NCBI GenBank assembly: GCA_024500155.1
Contig: CM044857.1
Coordinates: 42,674,001-42,738,000 of the forward strand
DNA: 64,000 nt
Direction of reading: 5' to 3'
Source of the DNA: Chenopodium formosanum
Taxonomy: Eukaryota > Streptophyta > Magnoliopsida > Caryophyllales > Amaranthaceae
Shown: positions 25,178 to 38,095 of the stretch, piece by piece
How the letters are laid out: each line of letters begins with the position of its first letter
Numbering within the stretch: the first letter of the stretch is position 1
The notes under the pieces: model-generated
What the model was told of the DNA's origin: nothing
Database searches by the model: none
Seen by the model: the letters and a program-made list of their open reading frames with translations, nothing else
Translations under genes and position numbers: made by a program

Positions 25178-25251
25178 TAAATATTTTTATCCAACTTGCT
25201 ATGCTGAGTCTCTCTTGTTGATATAAAACTACCTTAAAGATCATCAATTTC

Positions 25252-28200
25252 ATGGAAACTTTGGAAGATATTGAAGATAATAAAGGGATGAATGAGCCTC
25301 TCTTAAACACTCCCTCCAAGCTTCAAGGAGGTCTTAGAACTTTGCCTTTCATTTTAGGTAAGCCACTCCCTCTTCAAACTTTATCATTTCTTCATTTTTA
25401 GCTTTTATTATTACGAAATGTTTGTTCCTAAGTTTTTGAGATGCATTTCTTCGGTCTAATATTACATTATGCTCTTCCTCAATGATAGAGTATAAAACAT
25501 ATTCCTGGGCCTCAACCATAAGCTTAAGCTTTTGGTTGAGTTGGTCCTCTAACATGGTATCAAGAGCCAGCGTGACACAAAGGTCACGGGTTCGAATCTC
25601 ATCAACCCCCCACTTTCAAGTGGAATATTAAGCGCAGGGTATGAGGAGGGCCCATGCTGCATCCACACTTCTAGCCCAACGGGCTCTCGTGTGAGGGGGC
25701 GTGATAGAGTATAAAACATATTCTTGGGCCTCAACCATAAGTTTAAGCTTTTGGTTGAGATGGTCCTCTAACATGGTATCAAGAGCCAGCGTGACACAAA
25801 GATCACGGGTTCGAATCTCATCCACCCCTCCTTTAAAGTGGAATTAATTCGCACCAGGTATGGGTGGGCCTGTGTTGCATCCACATTTCAAGCCCAAAGG
25901 GCCTTTCATGTGAGGGGGAGTGATAGAGTATAAAACATATTCCTGGGCCTCAACCATAAGCTTAAGCTTTTGGTTGAGTTGGTCCTCTAACACTCAAAAA
26001 AAAATATATTACATTATGCTCAATATCAACAAGGCTATTAAGTTCAGATGAAGGATATATATATATATAGTCATCGTATTAAGATTTGCATTATATTACT
26101 ACTCCATATTTGTTAATTTTTTTTTTATCTAATCCTAGTCTTTCATAGATATGTGTGAAAATAGTAAATATGAACATAAGGTTCAGGTTTTTTAAGGTTT
26201 GATGAAAAAAAATTACGTTTTCATTGTTATTTTTATTTTTTTCATCGTTGAGTGGTGTAAACTGTAAAAGTAAGTGGATTATTGAAAATTATGGTATTCG
26301 CAGGTGGTTTGATCGAGGTGGTACTCCGTATTATAAAGTGTCTAAATCCTGTTTATTAGGGAATTCCATTTATTGAACATCGAACTCCTATCACAAGGGT
26401 GGAAAGAAGACCTCAAATCTCCAATTAACTTGGCCAACACTAATTTTCATATGATTATCTGAAGTATTACTATTTCAATTCATGTGTTTAAAGATGAATA
26501 AATTAAGCAAGATGGACTAATATTTACAAGTATATTTTTTTGGAGTAATTGCTAAACTACGCTACAAACTTCTTGTGTATTTATGTCATGTAGTTAAGAG
26601 TATGAATAATGAAAAATTAATAAAGAGAAACTTAAAAAAAAAAATTTAAAAAAATACTATTGGGTTATATGAATATAATAATCTGTATTATGATTTCATG
26701 AGTAAGCAACACGTAGTACTACAACTATAGTTCACCACTTCACCTAACACTTCACAAACTTTATAACTACTCCGATATTGGAAGTATGAAGTGTAAGTTT
26801 CGTATCAGAAAACTTATTTTGCGTAACTAACCATGTTCTCCTAATTCCGTTCCCAAAAAGTTTTGTACTTTTTCGTGTTAAAGAATTTCTTCAAGAATGT
26901 AATACGGAGTATACTCTCTTTATTATTGTAGTTTTTGAAGTATCCCACTTTATACTTTATAGAGTAGTTAAATTTTTTACGGAGTATATAGGATGTACAT
27001 AGAAGTAGGTGTACTGATAATTATTTATTTATTTATTTAACAAAAAAATATCAAATGAGCACAAAATAGCCTTAGGTGCACCATGTATCTAACTAGGTAT
27101 ATATAAATATTTTCAATTGGCCAATACGGAGTATTAAGTTTTAAAAAGGTAAATTGAATCTGGTAACATATTGTGTACGTGTGAGTTGTAATTTGTCTTG
27201 AAATTAAAAAAATAATGTGTAGTTTATTTAAATCAAAGGATGTTATTCCCTCAAAAAGAAATTTAAGGGATGTTAGAGGAAATTAATACTACATAAAATA
27301 GGTATGGGAAATGACTATGGCCATGTTTGGTAAAACTTGTGGTAGTAGATAGTTTTTAGTGGTTGAATAGTGAGTATCTATCAAGATAATGAATAACTGT
27401 TAGTTAGAAGTGGCTAGAGTTTTTTTTATTAAGGTAACGATTGAAATATTAATATACAATAAAATCTACCGTGATACATATTATATTTTAGTTTCTTTGA
27501 AGTAAAATCCATACGTATTGTTAGAAAGTAATCAAAATTTAACAATATTTTAGTTTCTTTAAAGTAAAATCCATACATATTGTTAGAAAGTAATCAAAAT
27601 TTAACAAACACTATACGCGCCTCAAATGCTACAATCTACCATTTCAAATGTGCAACGTACAATTTGATTATACAAAGAACTCAAAGGAGGAGGAGGAGGA
27701 GGAGGATATTAACATACTTTATAAAACTTTAAAAAGTGACTTGTGATTTTAAGAATGACAAAAAATTCATGTTATAGCCACTAGTCCGTTACAAGGAAAA
27801 TCCACATATAAGTCGTCATATTTGGGACAGAGAGGCAAGGATGACTTTTACACATTGTCGGTTAGTTTTATGATAGCTTATAAGTTATAACTACTAATGT
27901 AATCAAACTTGTCTCAAATGTTAGAGACGTGCAGGACTTTATTGTGATCCAATTTAGGAAAGAATACCATTAAACTTTCTAATTTTTGAGTATTATATTT
28001 TATACATCGTACTTAAATCCCTACCTTATAAAAATTCCTACCTTATAAAAAGTCTAAGAATGCTCTTATGAATAGTGCATGGACAATATTATCCCTAAAA
28101 ATGTTCTTTTACATATTTGCCCCCATTGAATTCAAAAGTCTTAAAATTGTCTCTTGAATACCAAACATGATTAATTGTTTGTGTTTATAATATTTAAAGC

Positions 28201-31026
28201 ATTTTTTAGTCTCTTTATATATATTTTTTCTATTTTTCCCATTTGGAATGTAAGCACTAATAAATACAAAGTATAAATTAATTTTAATATATATGAAATA
28301 CAAAAATTACGAAGTATATTTTTCCTCAAAAAAAAAAAATTACGAAGTATATTATTGTATGATTTGTCAATTTAATCAATTCATCCCAATAAGTATTTAT
28401 ATATTACCAAGAAAATAAATATAATAAAATACCATTTAAATATGCATAAGGTCACCAATAATAATTTTTCTTCAAGAGCTAGCCATCTTGCGCGCGTAAG
28501 AATTCCTAGTTGAAATAAAGTTGTTAAATTGAAATTGCAGCAAATGAGGGATTTGAGAGAGCTGCATTTTATGGGCTGGAGCCCAATATGATAGTTTATT
28601 TAATGGGAAATTATGGACTGGAAATGGCAACTGGGTCCAACATTCTTTTCTTGTGGGCTGCTGCTACCAACTTCACTCCTATTTTGGGCGCTTTTCTTGC
28701 TGATTCTTATGTGGGCCGCTTCCCAATGATCGCATTTGGCTCCATTTTCAGTCTCTTGGTAACTACTATACTCCGTACTTCGTATTATTTACTACTCGTA
28801 CGGGTATATGTTTTCTACTTCGTATTTTTTAACTACTCGTATATGTTTTCTACTCCGTAATTTATCTGTTTCCATTATTCCATATGCATGATTTTAGGTT
28901 TTAAGATATTAAGGAGATAGGGATTTAGTAGTCTACATAATGTTTTAAGATGCTCGAAAAAATTGTCACATATTTATGCTGGTATGAGTATGCAAGTCAT
29001 AACAATCCACAATATACGATTTAAGTGATAGTGAACGTAGAAACGTATTAAAATATCTTCTTTTTTTTATGATCAGGAGGGATTGACATAATATGGGCTA
29101 TATCAACTATATGCATGACATTGATACTATATCACAGGGGACGATGCTTCTATGCTCAACAACTATGATCCCAGGAGCAACGCCATACAAATTCGAATCC
29201 GCCGCTAACACCAACACTTCTCCAACACCATTTCAACTCATCCTTCTTTTCTCTTCTTTTGGCCTTATGTCAATTGGCACAGGTGGAATTAGGTCTTCTA
29301 CATTAGCCTTTGGGGCAGATCAAATAGTAAGAAATGGAGTAGACGAAAATGCAAAACCGAATTGCGTTGGAATATTAGAGAGCTTCTTCAATTGGTACTA
29401 TTTTTCGGTATCAATATCGGTTCTCTTTGGTCTTACATTTGTTGTGTACATCCAAGATCATGCAGGGTGGCAATATGGCTTTGGAGTTCCTACCTTGCTT
29501 ATGTTACTTTCGGTTGTTTCGTTCTTCTTGGCTTCTTCATTCTATGTTAAGGTAAAGCCTCCTAAGACTAGCTTGCTTACCGGATTCGCTCAAGTCGTCG
29601 TTGCCTCTTGGAGGAATAGGCATTATGAGTTCCCTGGCGAGTTGAATGTGGACAAAGTTTATCATGTTGTGAAAGGATCTACGCTAGAATTTCCAAGTGA
29701 GAAACTAAGGTAATGTCCCTTAGCTTAATTTGTTTCTACTTATTGCTTTGTAATTTTGTTTCAAGCATATGGTTGTGCAATGATCTTCTCCAAAAGGGAG
29801 ACATAATTACCTATCCCGTCCCAAAATTATATATACTTCGCATGTCACATGTATCGGTGTATGTGTTTATATTTATGTTTGTCCTAACTTCCAACATAAT
29901 TTATACGAATTATTATTAAGTTGAAATTTGAACTTCTTCATTCCCTTGAACTTATTACAAATACCAGGGAAAAATTACATTTGTGTGGTGAAAAAAATGG
30001 CTAAATTTTGTAGTGTAAAATGTTAAATTTTGGAGTAACAATAAGAATTTAAGACCAATTTATACACTACTTTCCTAGTCTAGGTGCATATTTCATTATG
30101 TGATGGTAAAACTAAGGACATGAAAAATAATGGCTCATTGATTAAATTTTGATAGGTCTCTAAATAAGGCGTGTATTGTGAAGGACCCTAGACAAGACCT
30201 CAACCCAAATGGAATGGCGGTTGATCCATGGCGTTTATGCACAATAGATCAAGTTGAAGATTTCAAATCAATCATCAACTTAATCCCATTATGGTCAACC
30301 GGAATCATGATGGGTGTGAATGCGAACACAACTTCATTTCGAGTCCTTCAAGCATTCTCGATGGACCGACATATGCTGACCCCAACCTTCGAAATTCCTC
30401 CAGGTTCCTTTGGTACCTTTGCCCTTATCACATTGATATTTTGGCTCATCCTTTATGACCGCATTATTATCCCTATGGCATCTAAGATCGTGGGCAAACC
30501 CGTACGTTTGCACGTTATGACACGAATGGGAATTGGATTGCTACTCTCATTTGCGTGCTTGTTGGTGTCTGGAGTTGTGGAGAGTATCCGTCGAGATATG
30601 GCAACTAAAGGAGGGATCATACAAGATAACACCTCTTCCACGGTGCCTATGTCGGCCTTGTGGCTAGTGCCACAAATTTGCCTTTTTGGCTTGGCCGAAG
30701 CCCTTACAGCTATCGCTCAAATCGAGCTTTTTTACTCGGAATTCCCTAAGAGTATGTCTAGCATAGCATCAAACCTCCAAGGGCTAAGCATGGGTATTGC
30801 AAGCTTATTTGCAAGTTTTATCATAATTGTTGTTGATAATGTTACCAAAAAATTTGGGAAGGAGAGTTGGGTATCTAGTGACATTAATAAGGGTCACTAT
30901 GATTACTATTATTGGATCCTTGCTGGTTTGAGTTTGCTTAACTACATATATTTTTTGTTTTGTAGTAAGGCATATGAGCAAGGAAAAAGGGATTTACAAG
31001 ATACAAAGGGGATTAGTGATGCATGA
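25252..31026 (+). CDS. NRT1/PTR family (NPF) transporter, gene A
   Basis: Four exons join in frame: 25252-25357, 28541-28758, 29138-29709 and 30156-31026 (1767 bp, 588 residues). This is a proton-coupled solute carrier of the major facilitator superfamily with about 12 membrane segments. NPF proteins move nitrate, peptides or plant hormones; the substrate cannot be told from sequence. Visible family marks are ExxER in TM1 (NEGFER), FLADSYVGRF, GGIRSSTLAFGADQ, ESFFNWYYFS, NPWRLC-like DPWRLCTIDQVE, KSMSSIASNL and NKGHYDYYYW. The overall pattern is closest to clade NPF1 (inference). A competing acceptor at 29078 gives a stop within five codons, so 29138 was chosen. Intron 1 is 3.2 kb and carries a TRIM element and a 62-bp duplication. 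Gene B lies 10 kb downstream in the same orientation. Confidence 0.9.
25483..25992 (+). mobile_element. TRIM retrotransposon with three LTRs (tandem dimer)
   Basis: Three 72-bp LTRs (25483-25554, 25702-25773, 25921-25992) start TGATAGAGTATAAAACATAT and end CTCTAACA. Each of the first two is followed by TGGTATCAAGAGCC, a primer-binding site close to the initiator-Met tRNA type. Purine-rich tracts (GTGAGGGGGC/GTGAGGGGGA) precede the second and third LTRs. The two internal domains are about 147 bp and non-coding. The 5-bp duplication CTCAA lies at 25478-25482 and 25993-25997. It is therefore a complete LTR-int-LTR-int-LTR unit inserted as one piece, or enlarged by recombination afterwards, in intron 1 of NPF gene A. 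The internal domain contains GGTTCGAATC, like a tRNA T-arm/B box. Confidence 0.9.
27483..27606. repeat. 62-bp perfect-frame tandem duplication in NPF gene A intron 1
   Basis: Two adjacent 62-bp copies (27483-27544 and 27545-27606), each from ATATTTTAGTTTCTTT to AAAATTTAACA, differ at about two positions. A short AGG microsatellite follows at 27686-27705. Confidence 0.85.
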
Positions 31027-33355
31027 CTACATAGTTCACACTTTTTTTTTTTTTTTTTTTCTTTGAGCAAAGTTCACACTCTTTTTAGATAATATAAACT
31101 TTGTTTATTGAAATTAATTAATGTAGAATTAATTTTCATAAAAGAAAAATGTACATATGCCTAAAAAAATATATATGTACTTCCATGTTTTGGTAGGTCT
31201 AATTAACTTGTTGATAATATTTATTCTTAAATGTATGTGACATAAATCATGGACTTCTTTGTGGCTTTTAAGATAAGACTTGCTATGTTTTTCATACAAG
31301 TATTTGGCAAATGGTTCGAAATATCGATGATCATAGTGAACGCCTTGATAACTATCTATAGTTCTATTTTCTTCTAATTTTCCTATTTAACTATCGTTTT
31401 GTTATTGATGACCTCATCCTCAAAGGTTGTAGTTTTGTTCTTTTGATGATATATGGTAATTAATTAATACTTCGTATTGAATTTCATGTACAATAAAACT
31501 ATCTCACATGTATCTTCAACGAAACTTAGCAAAATTAAAATATTATTATATCCGATCCATAGTATCAATCAAGTTGGTAGTGTTGTGATCAAGAACAGTG
31601 AAAGGCGGTGATAGATAATAAAGGGGTTGGCAAAGTAAATTATATTATATACCAGGATTATAATTACAACATTAAGAAGCTAGTTTTGACTCCTACATGT
31701 CCTCATGCTTTGTGTTTGCCTTAAGTTTCTCTCCCTTTTGCTTAATCACTTATTGCTTTCACATTCCCAAGCAATGTGTTCCATTTTAAAAATTTAGGTT
31801 AATATAATTGTCACAAAGAGCTATTTATGGTAACACTATTGTCGAAAATGTCTTATTATTAAAAAAAGTTGACTAAGAGGACCTAATCTAGCCAACTAAA
31901 TTATTCAATTTAAACTTTGGGTGTCGTTTGGTTCTTAACGATTAAATTTGAGAGTTGGCAAAAATTACCGGGAACACTTTGGTTTGGGTATGATTAAAAT
32001 GCACTTTTTTAGACATTGTTGGCATGCAGAACGAAGCAAATCTGATAATTCTTTGCCAGTTTGACCTCAAAAATTGGATTTTTAAGAACTAAAATGACCC
32101 CAAAAAACTTTAAAGCGAGCAATTTTCCCGCACGCAAATTGATACGACTTCGGATATGAAAATCAAGACATAAATTATAACTATAAAGATTACTTGGTTT
32201 GACTCACAAAATTTAGGTTTGATGTATGAGGTGTGAGTTTAGAACTGAAATTCAAACCAGTTCATATGTTAGGTTGATGATTTTAAGAAGTTTGAATCCA
32301 AACCCTAAACCTAACCCCAAGGTATAGAATTTAGAAACTTAAAGAAGTAGTGAGTTTGACTCATATCAAAAATTTCAGGTTTCAAATAAAAAACATGATA
32401 CTAATCAAGGTTTAAACCCATGACATCATTGTTGCATTTATGATTTCAATCTTCATATTAAGTAAAAAAACATAATTTGGAAACAAAGTTGGATTTTTTT
32501 GTGTGTTTAGAGAACCAACGGGCGAGAAATGAGAATCAATTCTAACTAGGATCACTTGGAACTAGGAGGGAAACTCTAACCACTTGAACTATCTCACTCT
32601 TAAGTTGGATTTTTATTGATGTTATAATGTTAACTACTGTTTTCTAAACATGTCGAAATCATCATAAATAAATTATTGCGTTACGCAAATTGGCAAGTTG
32701 TGAAAGTTTTTGTCTAATTTGATTTGATTATATAATTATTGTTAATAAATCAGCAGAATTATGCCTTTCTTTGTAGACAAAAGGTCATTATCCATAGTAG
32801 ATTAATAGTAATAGTATTAGTGCATATACTATTAAACAATGAACTAACTCAACAAAAAGCCTATGCACTTAAGAATAAATTATTAGGGAGGAAAAACTAA
32901 CATTGTATCGGTACATATCAAATTCAATCCATAGTACGGAACACTAATAAAAAATTCGAGAAATAAAAAACAAGTATAGAATTTTTGCGGCGGTCAAAGG
33001 TGATCAATGCAAGTGTTCACATTGTATTGGTCAAAGCACTTCCTTAGCCCCCTACAAGAATGATGAGGAAACATGTCAAGCTAAATACCACTCGTATTGA
33101 AAGTCAACATACATATGAGGGAATATCCCCCACAAATTCACAATATATGATGCAATTATATTTGTCATTATAACGTAAACCAAATTTAATTGTGTACTCT
33201 ATTCAAAAAAATAAATAAATTAATTGCGTAGTAGTGTCTTAATTTTTATACTTCCATTTTTATGATCAACTTTTATAAACTTTTAATGCGTAGTACATCA
33301 AGTACCACATATAAAATCTATTGTTCTAAATATTAAAATCGTATATAAAAATTGT
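31027..33355. other. Intergenic region downstream of NPF gene A
   Basis: The first few hundred bases should include the 3' UTR of NPF gene A, with a T run of about 22 bases at 31041-31061. The rest is AT-rich and shows no coding frame or defined repeat on inspection. Confidence 0.5.
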
Positions 33356-33364
33356 TAAAAACAA

Positions 33365-33931
33365 GGATTTTTTGACTTTTACCACAAAAAAAAAAAATCA
33401 CAAAATTGTTTTTTTACTACCAAAAATTTTAAAAGTTTTATTTTACCACAAAAAAAGAATTAAAAATTATTTTTTATCACCAGCCGTAAAAAACCTAACG
33501 GAATTTTTAAAATTCTTCGATTTTCGTGCCAAGCACATGGTTTTTAAGGGTTTTGGGGGCATTTTGGGTCTTTGGAACCAATTTGAGGTCAGAATTGACA
33601 AAAAATGATCGAAAATGCTTCCTTTTGCGTGTTTAAAAATACCCCGGTTTGCGTGAAACACGCCAAACGAGGCATTTTCGATCTTTTTTGTCAATTCTAA
33701 CCTCAAATTGGAATCATAGGGAAAAACCCCCCGCCAAACCTATGAATAATATGTTTTGTGCACGAAAATCGAAGAATTTTTTTTAAACCGTTAAATTTAA
33801 CGGTTTTCTTGACGGTAGGTGGTAAAAAACAATTTTTAGAAATTTTTTTGGTGGTAAAATAAAACTTTTAAAATTTTTGGTAGTAAAAAACAATTTTGTG
33901 ATTTTTTTTTGTGGTAAAAGTCAAAAAATCC
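33365..33931. mobile_element. Foldback (long-TIR) element, 567 bp, with 9-bp TSD
   Basis: The two halves are inverted copies almost to the centre near 33650. Both ends read GGATTTTTTGACTTTTACCA from outside in, and inner segments such as CTTCGATTTTCGTGC and AATTTGAGGT-AGAATTGAC recur inverted in the right arm. The flanks TAAAAACAA (33356-33364) and TAAAAATAA (33932-33940) make a 9-bp duplication with one mismatch, pointing to a Mutator-like foldback MITE. A transcript would fold into a hairpin of about 250 bp. It has no coding capacity; the open frames across it are by-products of the repeat. Confidence 0.85.
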
Positions 33932-33940
33932 TAAAAATAA

Positions 33941-34862
33941 CATATATATAAAAAAGATAGGTTTCCCTTTCGTACATAACCCTAATTTATGTAATATGTA
34001 TGAAGTATTGTTTCTTTGAAATACTTCCTCTTAAAGAAGGTTAGAGTAAAATATAAAATACGTACTCACTTGATCGACTCTACCCTAAATTCTTTGTTCT
34101 CTCTTTTCAAACGTAGCTATCATAGTTTAATCTAGGGTTGTCTTTTATAAATTATCGAGGTAAGCTTCAAATTCTTTTTCTTTTTTTAGTTCTTTAGTTA
34201 GTATAGATCACTTACAATATGTCTTTTCGGGTATAGTTGTCTCTCTCATATTGTTAGTCATGGTGGAATATTGTTAGTGTTGTTTGTTTTAGTGTGTGCA
34301 AGGATGCAAACTAAATTTGGAAGATTCGTAGTTCAAATTTATTTGAATCAAGAGCCTAATTGTATATATATATACATTAATAAATTATTGATGGTAAGCT
34401 TCAATACACTATGAAGAACGATAGATGCAAAGACTTAAAATAAAATTTTTGAGAGCAGATCAGAAGCTCATTATCATAGCAAGTGTTAGTCAATTATGTG
34501 AAGGGATGATGTGGTAATTGGTAAGTGTCGTTGGACTTTTATTCAATGAAATCACCCTTCCCTTATCCCCTTTTTTTTAAAAAAAAAAATAAAAAAAATC
34601 AAGATATATAAGATGAACAAATAGGTAGTACGTGTTTCCCTAATTTAAGATCTTTTTGATTGCCAATACTTAAGGAGCTTTGAGATGCTAATTAGATATT
34701 TGCTACTCAATACTCACATTGGGTTTTTAATGGGATAGAAGATAAATTTTCGATGATGTCACCAATGTTCAATATGTTTATGGTTGTTCAAATGGAAAAT
34801 CATCTTTAGTAAGAAAATGCCTAGTTTTTATCATGCTTATGGTTGTTCAGCATAACATTATC
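33941..34862. other. Intergenic AT-rich region
   Basis: No gene or defined repeat was recognised. It contains A/T homopolymer runs near 34560-34610 only. Confidence 0.45.
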
Positions 34863-34936
34863 CGATAGAATATAAAATCATATTCCTAGGTCATAATCAT
34901 CAGTTTAAGCTTTTGATTGAGTTGGTCTTTTTAACA
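34863..34936 (+). mobile_element. Degenerate solo LTR of the TRIM family
   Basis: This 74-bp stretch aligns over its length with the TRIM LTR of 25483: GATAGAATATAAAATCATATTCCT, shortened here to its shared word CATATTCCT, then AGTTTAAGCTTTTGATTGAG and a TTAACA end. Flanks TTATC and TTATA agree at four of five bases. No internal domain is present. Confidence 0.65.
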
Positions 34937-36831
34937 TTATATTCAATCAGAAATAAGTGGAAAATGTCAACTTACTATCATTGACTTAAAATCCAATCTC
35001 TAGTTATGCCAACCAAACACCATGCATCTTAATTAAGTTCTATGTCTATCTACTTGCTAGTAATTTGTATCGCTCGGTGCATGAAATTTGTTAGTCTCCA
35101 CCCACAAGGGCCACAACATAACCTATTAACCTACTAGCTAGTCATGTGTCGTCCATGTTACACTTGCCCCATGCTAGCTTGTGTATGGCTTACCATGCTA
35201 TTTTTTGGATAGTGAGAATCTTTAATTTAGCCTCAATACATGAATACCCTAGGATGGATCAAAGGATATTTGTGCGGTATGTAAACTCTAAAATATTGGT
35301 TAATTTTTCTTAGTTTAGAATAGTTTTATGCTATATACTGATAAGTGTTTTATTTTTCCACTTATCATGGCATTTTAAACACGATTTTGTATTCTTTCCC
35401 CTATTTCAATCCCTCTTTCTATCTCGTTTTTGTACATAATTGTAGCTTTTGGTATTTCTACTCCTCTTGTGTGTATGCTCGTGTCTATAGGTACAAAGGC
35501 AAAGTTAAGGTTTTCCTTAAACTCAAAGACATACCTAAGAGTCTCAACAAGCTTAGGAGCGAGCGTGGACCTCAAGAGGAGCAGGCGCTCCTTCATGCAT
35601 CTTCACAAACTGCCTTGGGACTGATCTTAGTGGAGCGGCCGTGCATTGAAGGAGGAGCGGGCGCTCCTAGCTAAGCTCCTCCATTCTGCCCAACCTACTA
35701 CAGCAGGAGCGAGCGCTCCTCCTGTTCTGGAAGCTGATTTTGACCGATTCTACGATGTAATTTTTGGGTGTATAAATACGACCCCTGGCTTTCATTTTTA
35801 TCGACCTTTTTCCCTTTAGTCTTCTTAGGCCCTTAGTTTCTTAGAAATCTCATTAAGTAGCTTAGATATTCTCAAACTCAATTATTTGTAACGATTAATT
35901 GAAGACTATCCTCTTGAGTTCAAGTATTTCTCAACTTTGAAGCATTTTAAGTAATCTCTTTCCTCTATCTCCTTTAATTTCTGTTTTTATTTACTTTGAA
36001 TTGTTAAAATTTCTTCCTTAATCTTGCTTAATTGTTCTTGCATGTTTAATCCATCATTATTTTATCTCTTTCCTAGTTTATTTGAATTTATGTTAACCTT
36101 AGATTTAATTGTTAGATTGTTTTCCACCATGTTTAGTGAGTAGTTCCTTAGTTAAGGGTTGGGTGAAAACCTAACCAAGCCATGGTTGATTGTTTTGGAT
36201 TTATTCATGTTCACCCAACCAAGCCATGGTTGATTGATTTGAAGTTATTCATGTTCTACTTTAGATTGATAGTTGTTTGTGCTTGAATTGATTGTTGCAT
36301 GTGTATTTTGGTGGCCACTTTATACTCATGTGTTCATTCCTCTACTTACATTGAAAGATGGGGTTTAAGAAAGAGTCCTTCTTGTGCAATTAGATTATGC
36401 GACTTTCATGATTATGGATGTTTGGTTCCATTGAATAGGATGCTTTAGTGTGGTAATTAGGTGAGAAATCCCAATTATTTGTCTTCATGCTAGTTTGGAA
36501 CGATCGAGAGACAAACTCGAACTAGAAACTCACTTCCTATCCTTGAGGCTTAATCCTTGTTATGTTAGTGTTTGATCTAGGAAATACTTATATTGTGACT
36601 TTGGAAGAAAACAATGTTAAGTTCCCATTTTATTACCCATGTATGCTCATGATTTATCCTTGTTATTGATTATTTGGTTTGATTGGTGTTGATTCCCATC
36701 TCCTCTAGCGTTCATCTCTATAGTAGTTAACTAATTAAACCCCAATTTGTGACCGAATTAGCTTACAACCGTTTCATACTCTCGGTGTTCTTTATCCATT
36801 TCCTGTGGATATGATTCTCTACATACCCTAG

Positions 36832-38067
36832 CACTACTAGAAAAAAAGCGTTTTGTGACGGAATTTTTTTCGTCAGAAACACCCTGTTTTCTGTCGGAAA
36901 CTGTCGTCGGAAAAGCATTGGTAGGAAAAATGACCTTTCTGATGGAAATTCCGTCGGAAACACTTTTTCGACGGAATTTATATGTCGGAAGAGATTTTCC
37001 AGCCCCGAAAAGCCCGTCGAAAAATTCTGACGGAATGTAAACCCATCGAAAAATTCCAACGGAATTTCCGTCGGAAACTTCTACCAAAAAAAATAAAAAA
37101 AAGCCACCCACACCACCACTCACCACCACGTTCAACCACCACTGCCCAAACCCCAACCTTTTTCCACCCTTTCCCCACCTAACTGCAATACCCAGTAGCC
37201 TCGCAACCAACCACCTGCCCCAAAAAACCCTCCCACACCCAGATCCCCACCCACCCCAAACCCTAACCGACCACCAAATCCCCACCCATCCACCACCACC
37301 ACAACTTCCACCTTTTCGACGGCAAACCCAAAAAAAAAAAAAAAACGTACCCACCACCACCCACCACAGCTTCCACCTTCTCGACGACAATCAAACCCAA
37401 AATTTAAAAAAAACAAAACAAAACACACAACACAAAACGTATAACCACATTCACCACCATGAAACCCAAAAATTAAAATTAAAAAAAAAAAAAAAATTAA
37501 AAACAGAAATACATACCTAAAAACTTGAATTGGCTTTGAGTTTAACCTTGAATTTGGTTTAATAAGGCCAAATTCGACCATGAAAACACTAGATTCTAGT
37601 GTTTTTATGGTCGAATTTGACCTTAAAACCATCAATTTTGACCATGGAAAACACCGAGAAAGAGAAGAAAAATGAGGAAAGAGAAGAAAAAAGGAGAAGA
37701 TGGTGGATAGGAAGAGATCGATGGAGGAGGAGAGAGAAAGAGAAGAGGCGAAGAGAAAGAGAAATTGAAGAAGGGGAGAAAGAGAAGGGGCGGAGGAGAG
37801 AGAAAGAGAAGAGGGGCGGAAAAGAAGATGAAATGAAGGGGGAGGAGTGAGGACGTTTAGGGTTTTAACAAGGAAGGAGGTTTATATATATATATATATT
37901 CCGACAGATTTTAATTCTGTTGGAAAATTAAATTTCCGACGGAATATTCCGACGGATTTATATTCCATCGTAAATTTCCGACGGATAATAACCGACGGAA
38001 TAAAAATCCGTCGAAATTTCGTGTCCATCGGAACCAGTCCGTCGGAAATTAGCCTATTCTAGTAGTG
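36832..38067. mobile_element. Non-autonomous CACTA (En/Spm) element, 1236 bp
   Basis: The termini are CACTACTAGAA and TTCTAGTAGTG, the hallmark CACTA inverted repeat, with TAG duplicated on each side (36829-36831 and 38068-38070). Subterminal regions are packed with TTCCGACGGA/CCGTCGGAAA words in both orientations, the usual transposase-binding type array of this superfamily. The interior is low-complexity (CCACC-rich, then GAGAAAGAGAAG-rich) and has no transposase. Confidence 0.93.
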
Positions 38068-38095
38068 TAGACTTGTCTTAGGTTTGTTTAAGTAG

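Noticed and set aside
25555..25640. tRNA gene
   Set aside because: There is a T-arm-like word only; no acceptor stem or anticodon arm is formed, and it belongs to the TRIM internal domain.
33372..33706. Open frames of 78-79 residues on both strands
   Set aside because: They arise from the symmetry of the foldback element.
35374..35674. Coding gene in the region with GGAGCGCTCC words
   Set aside because: The open frame crosses LTR-like sequence with palindromes and ends before the TATA box; no similarity was recognised.
36758..38062. Several long open frames (up to 210 residues) rich in Gly/Trp or Arg/Glu
   Set aside because: They are translations of CCACC- and GAGAAAG-type low-complexity sequence and GTCGGAA repeats inside the CACTA element.
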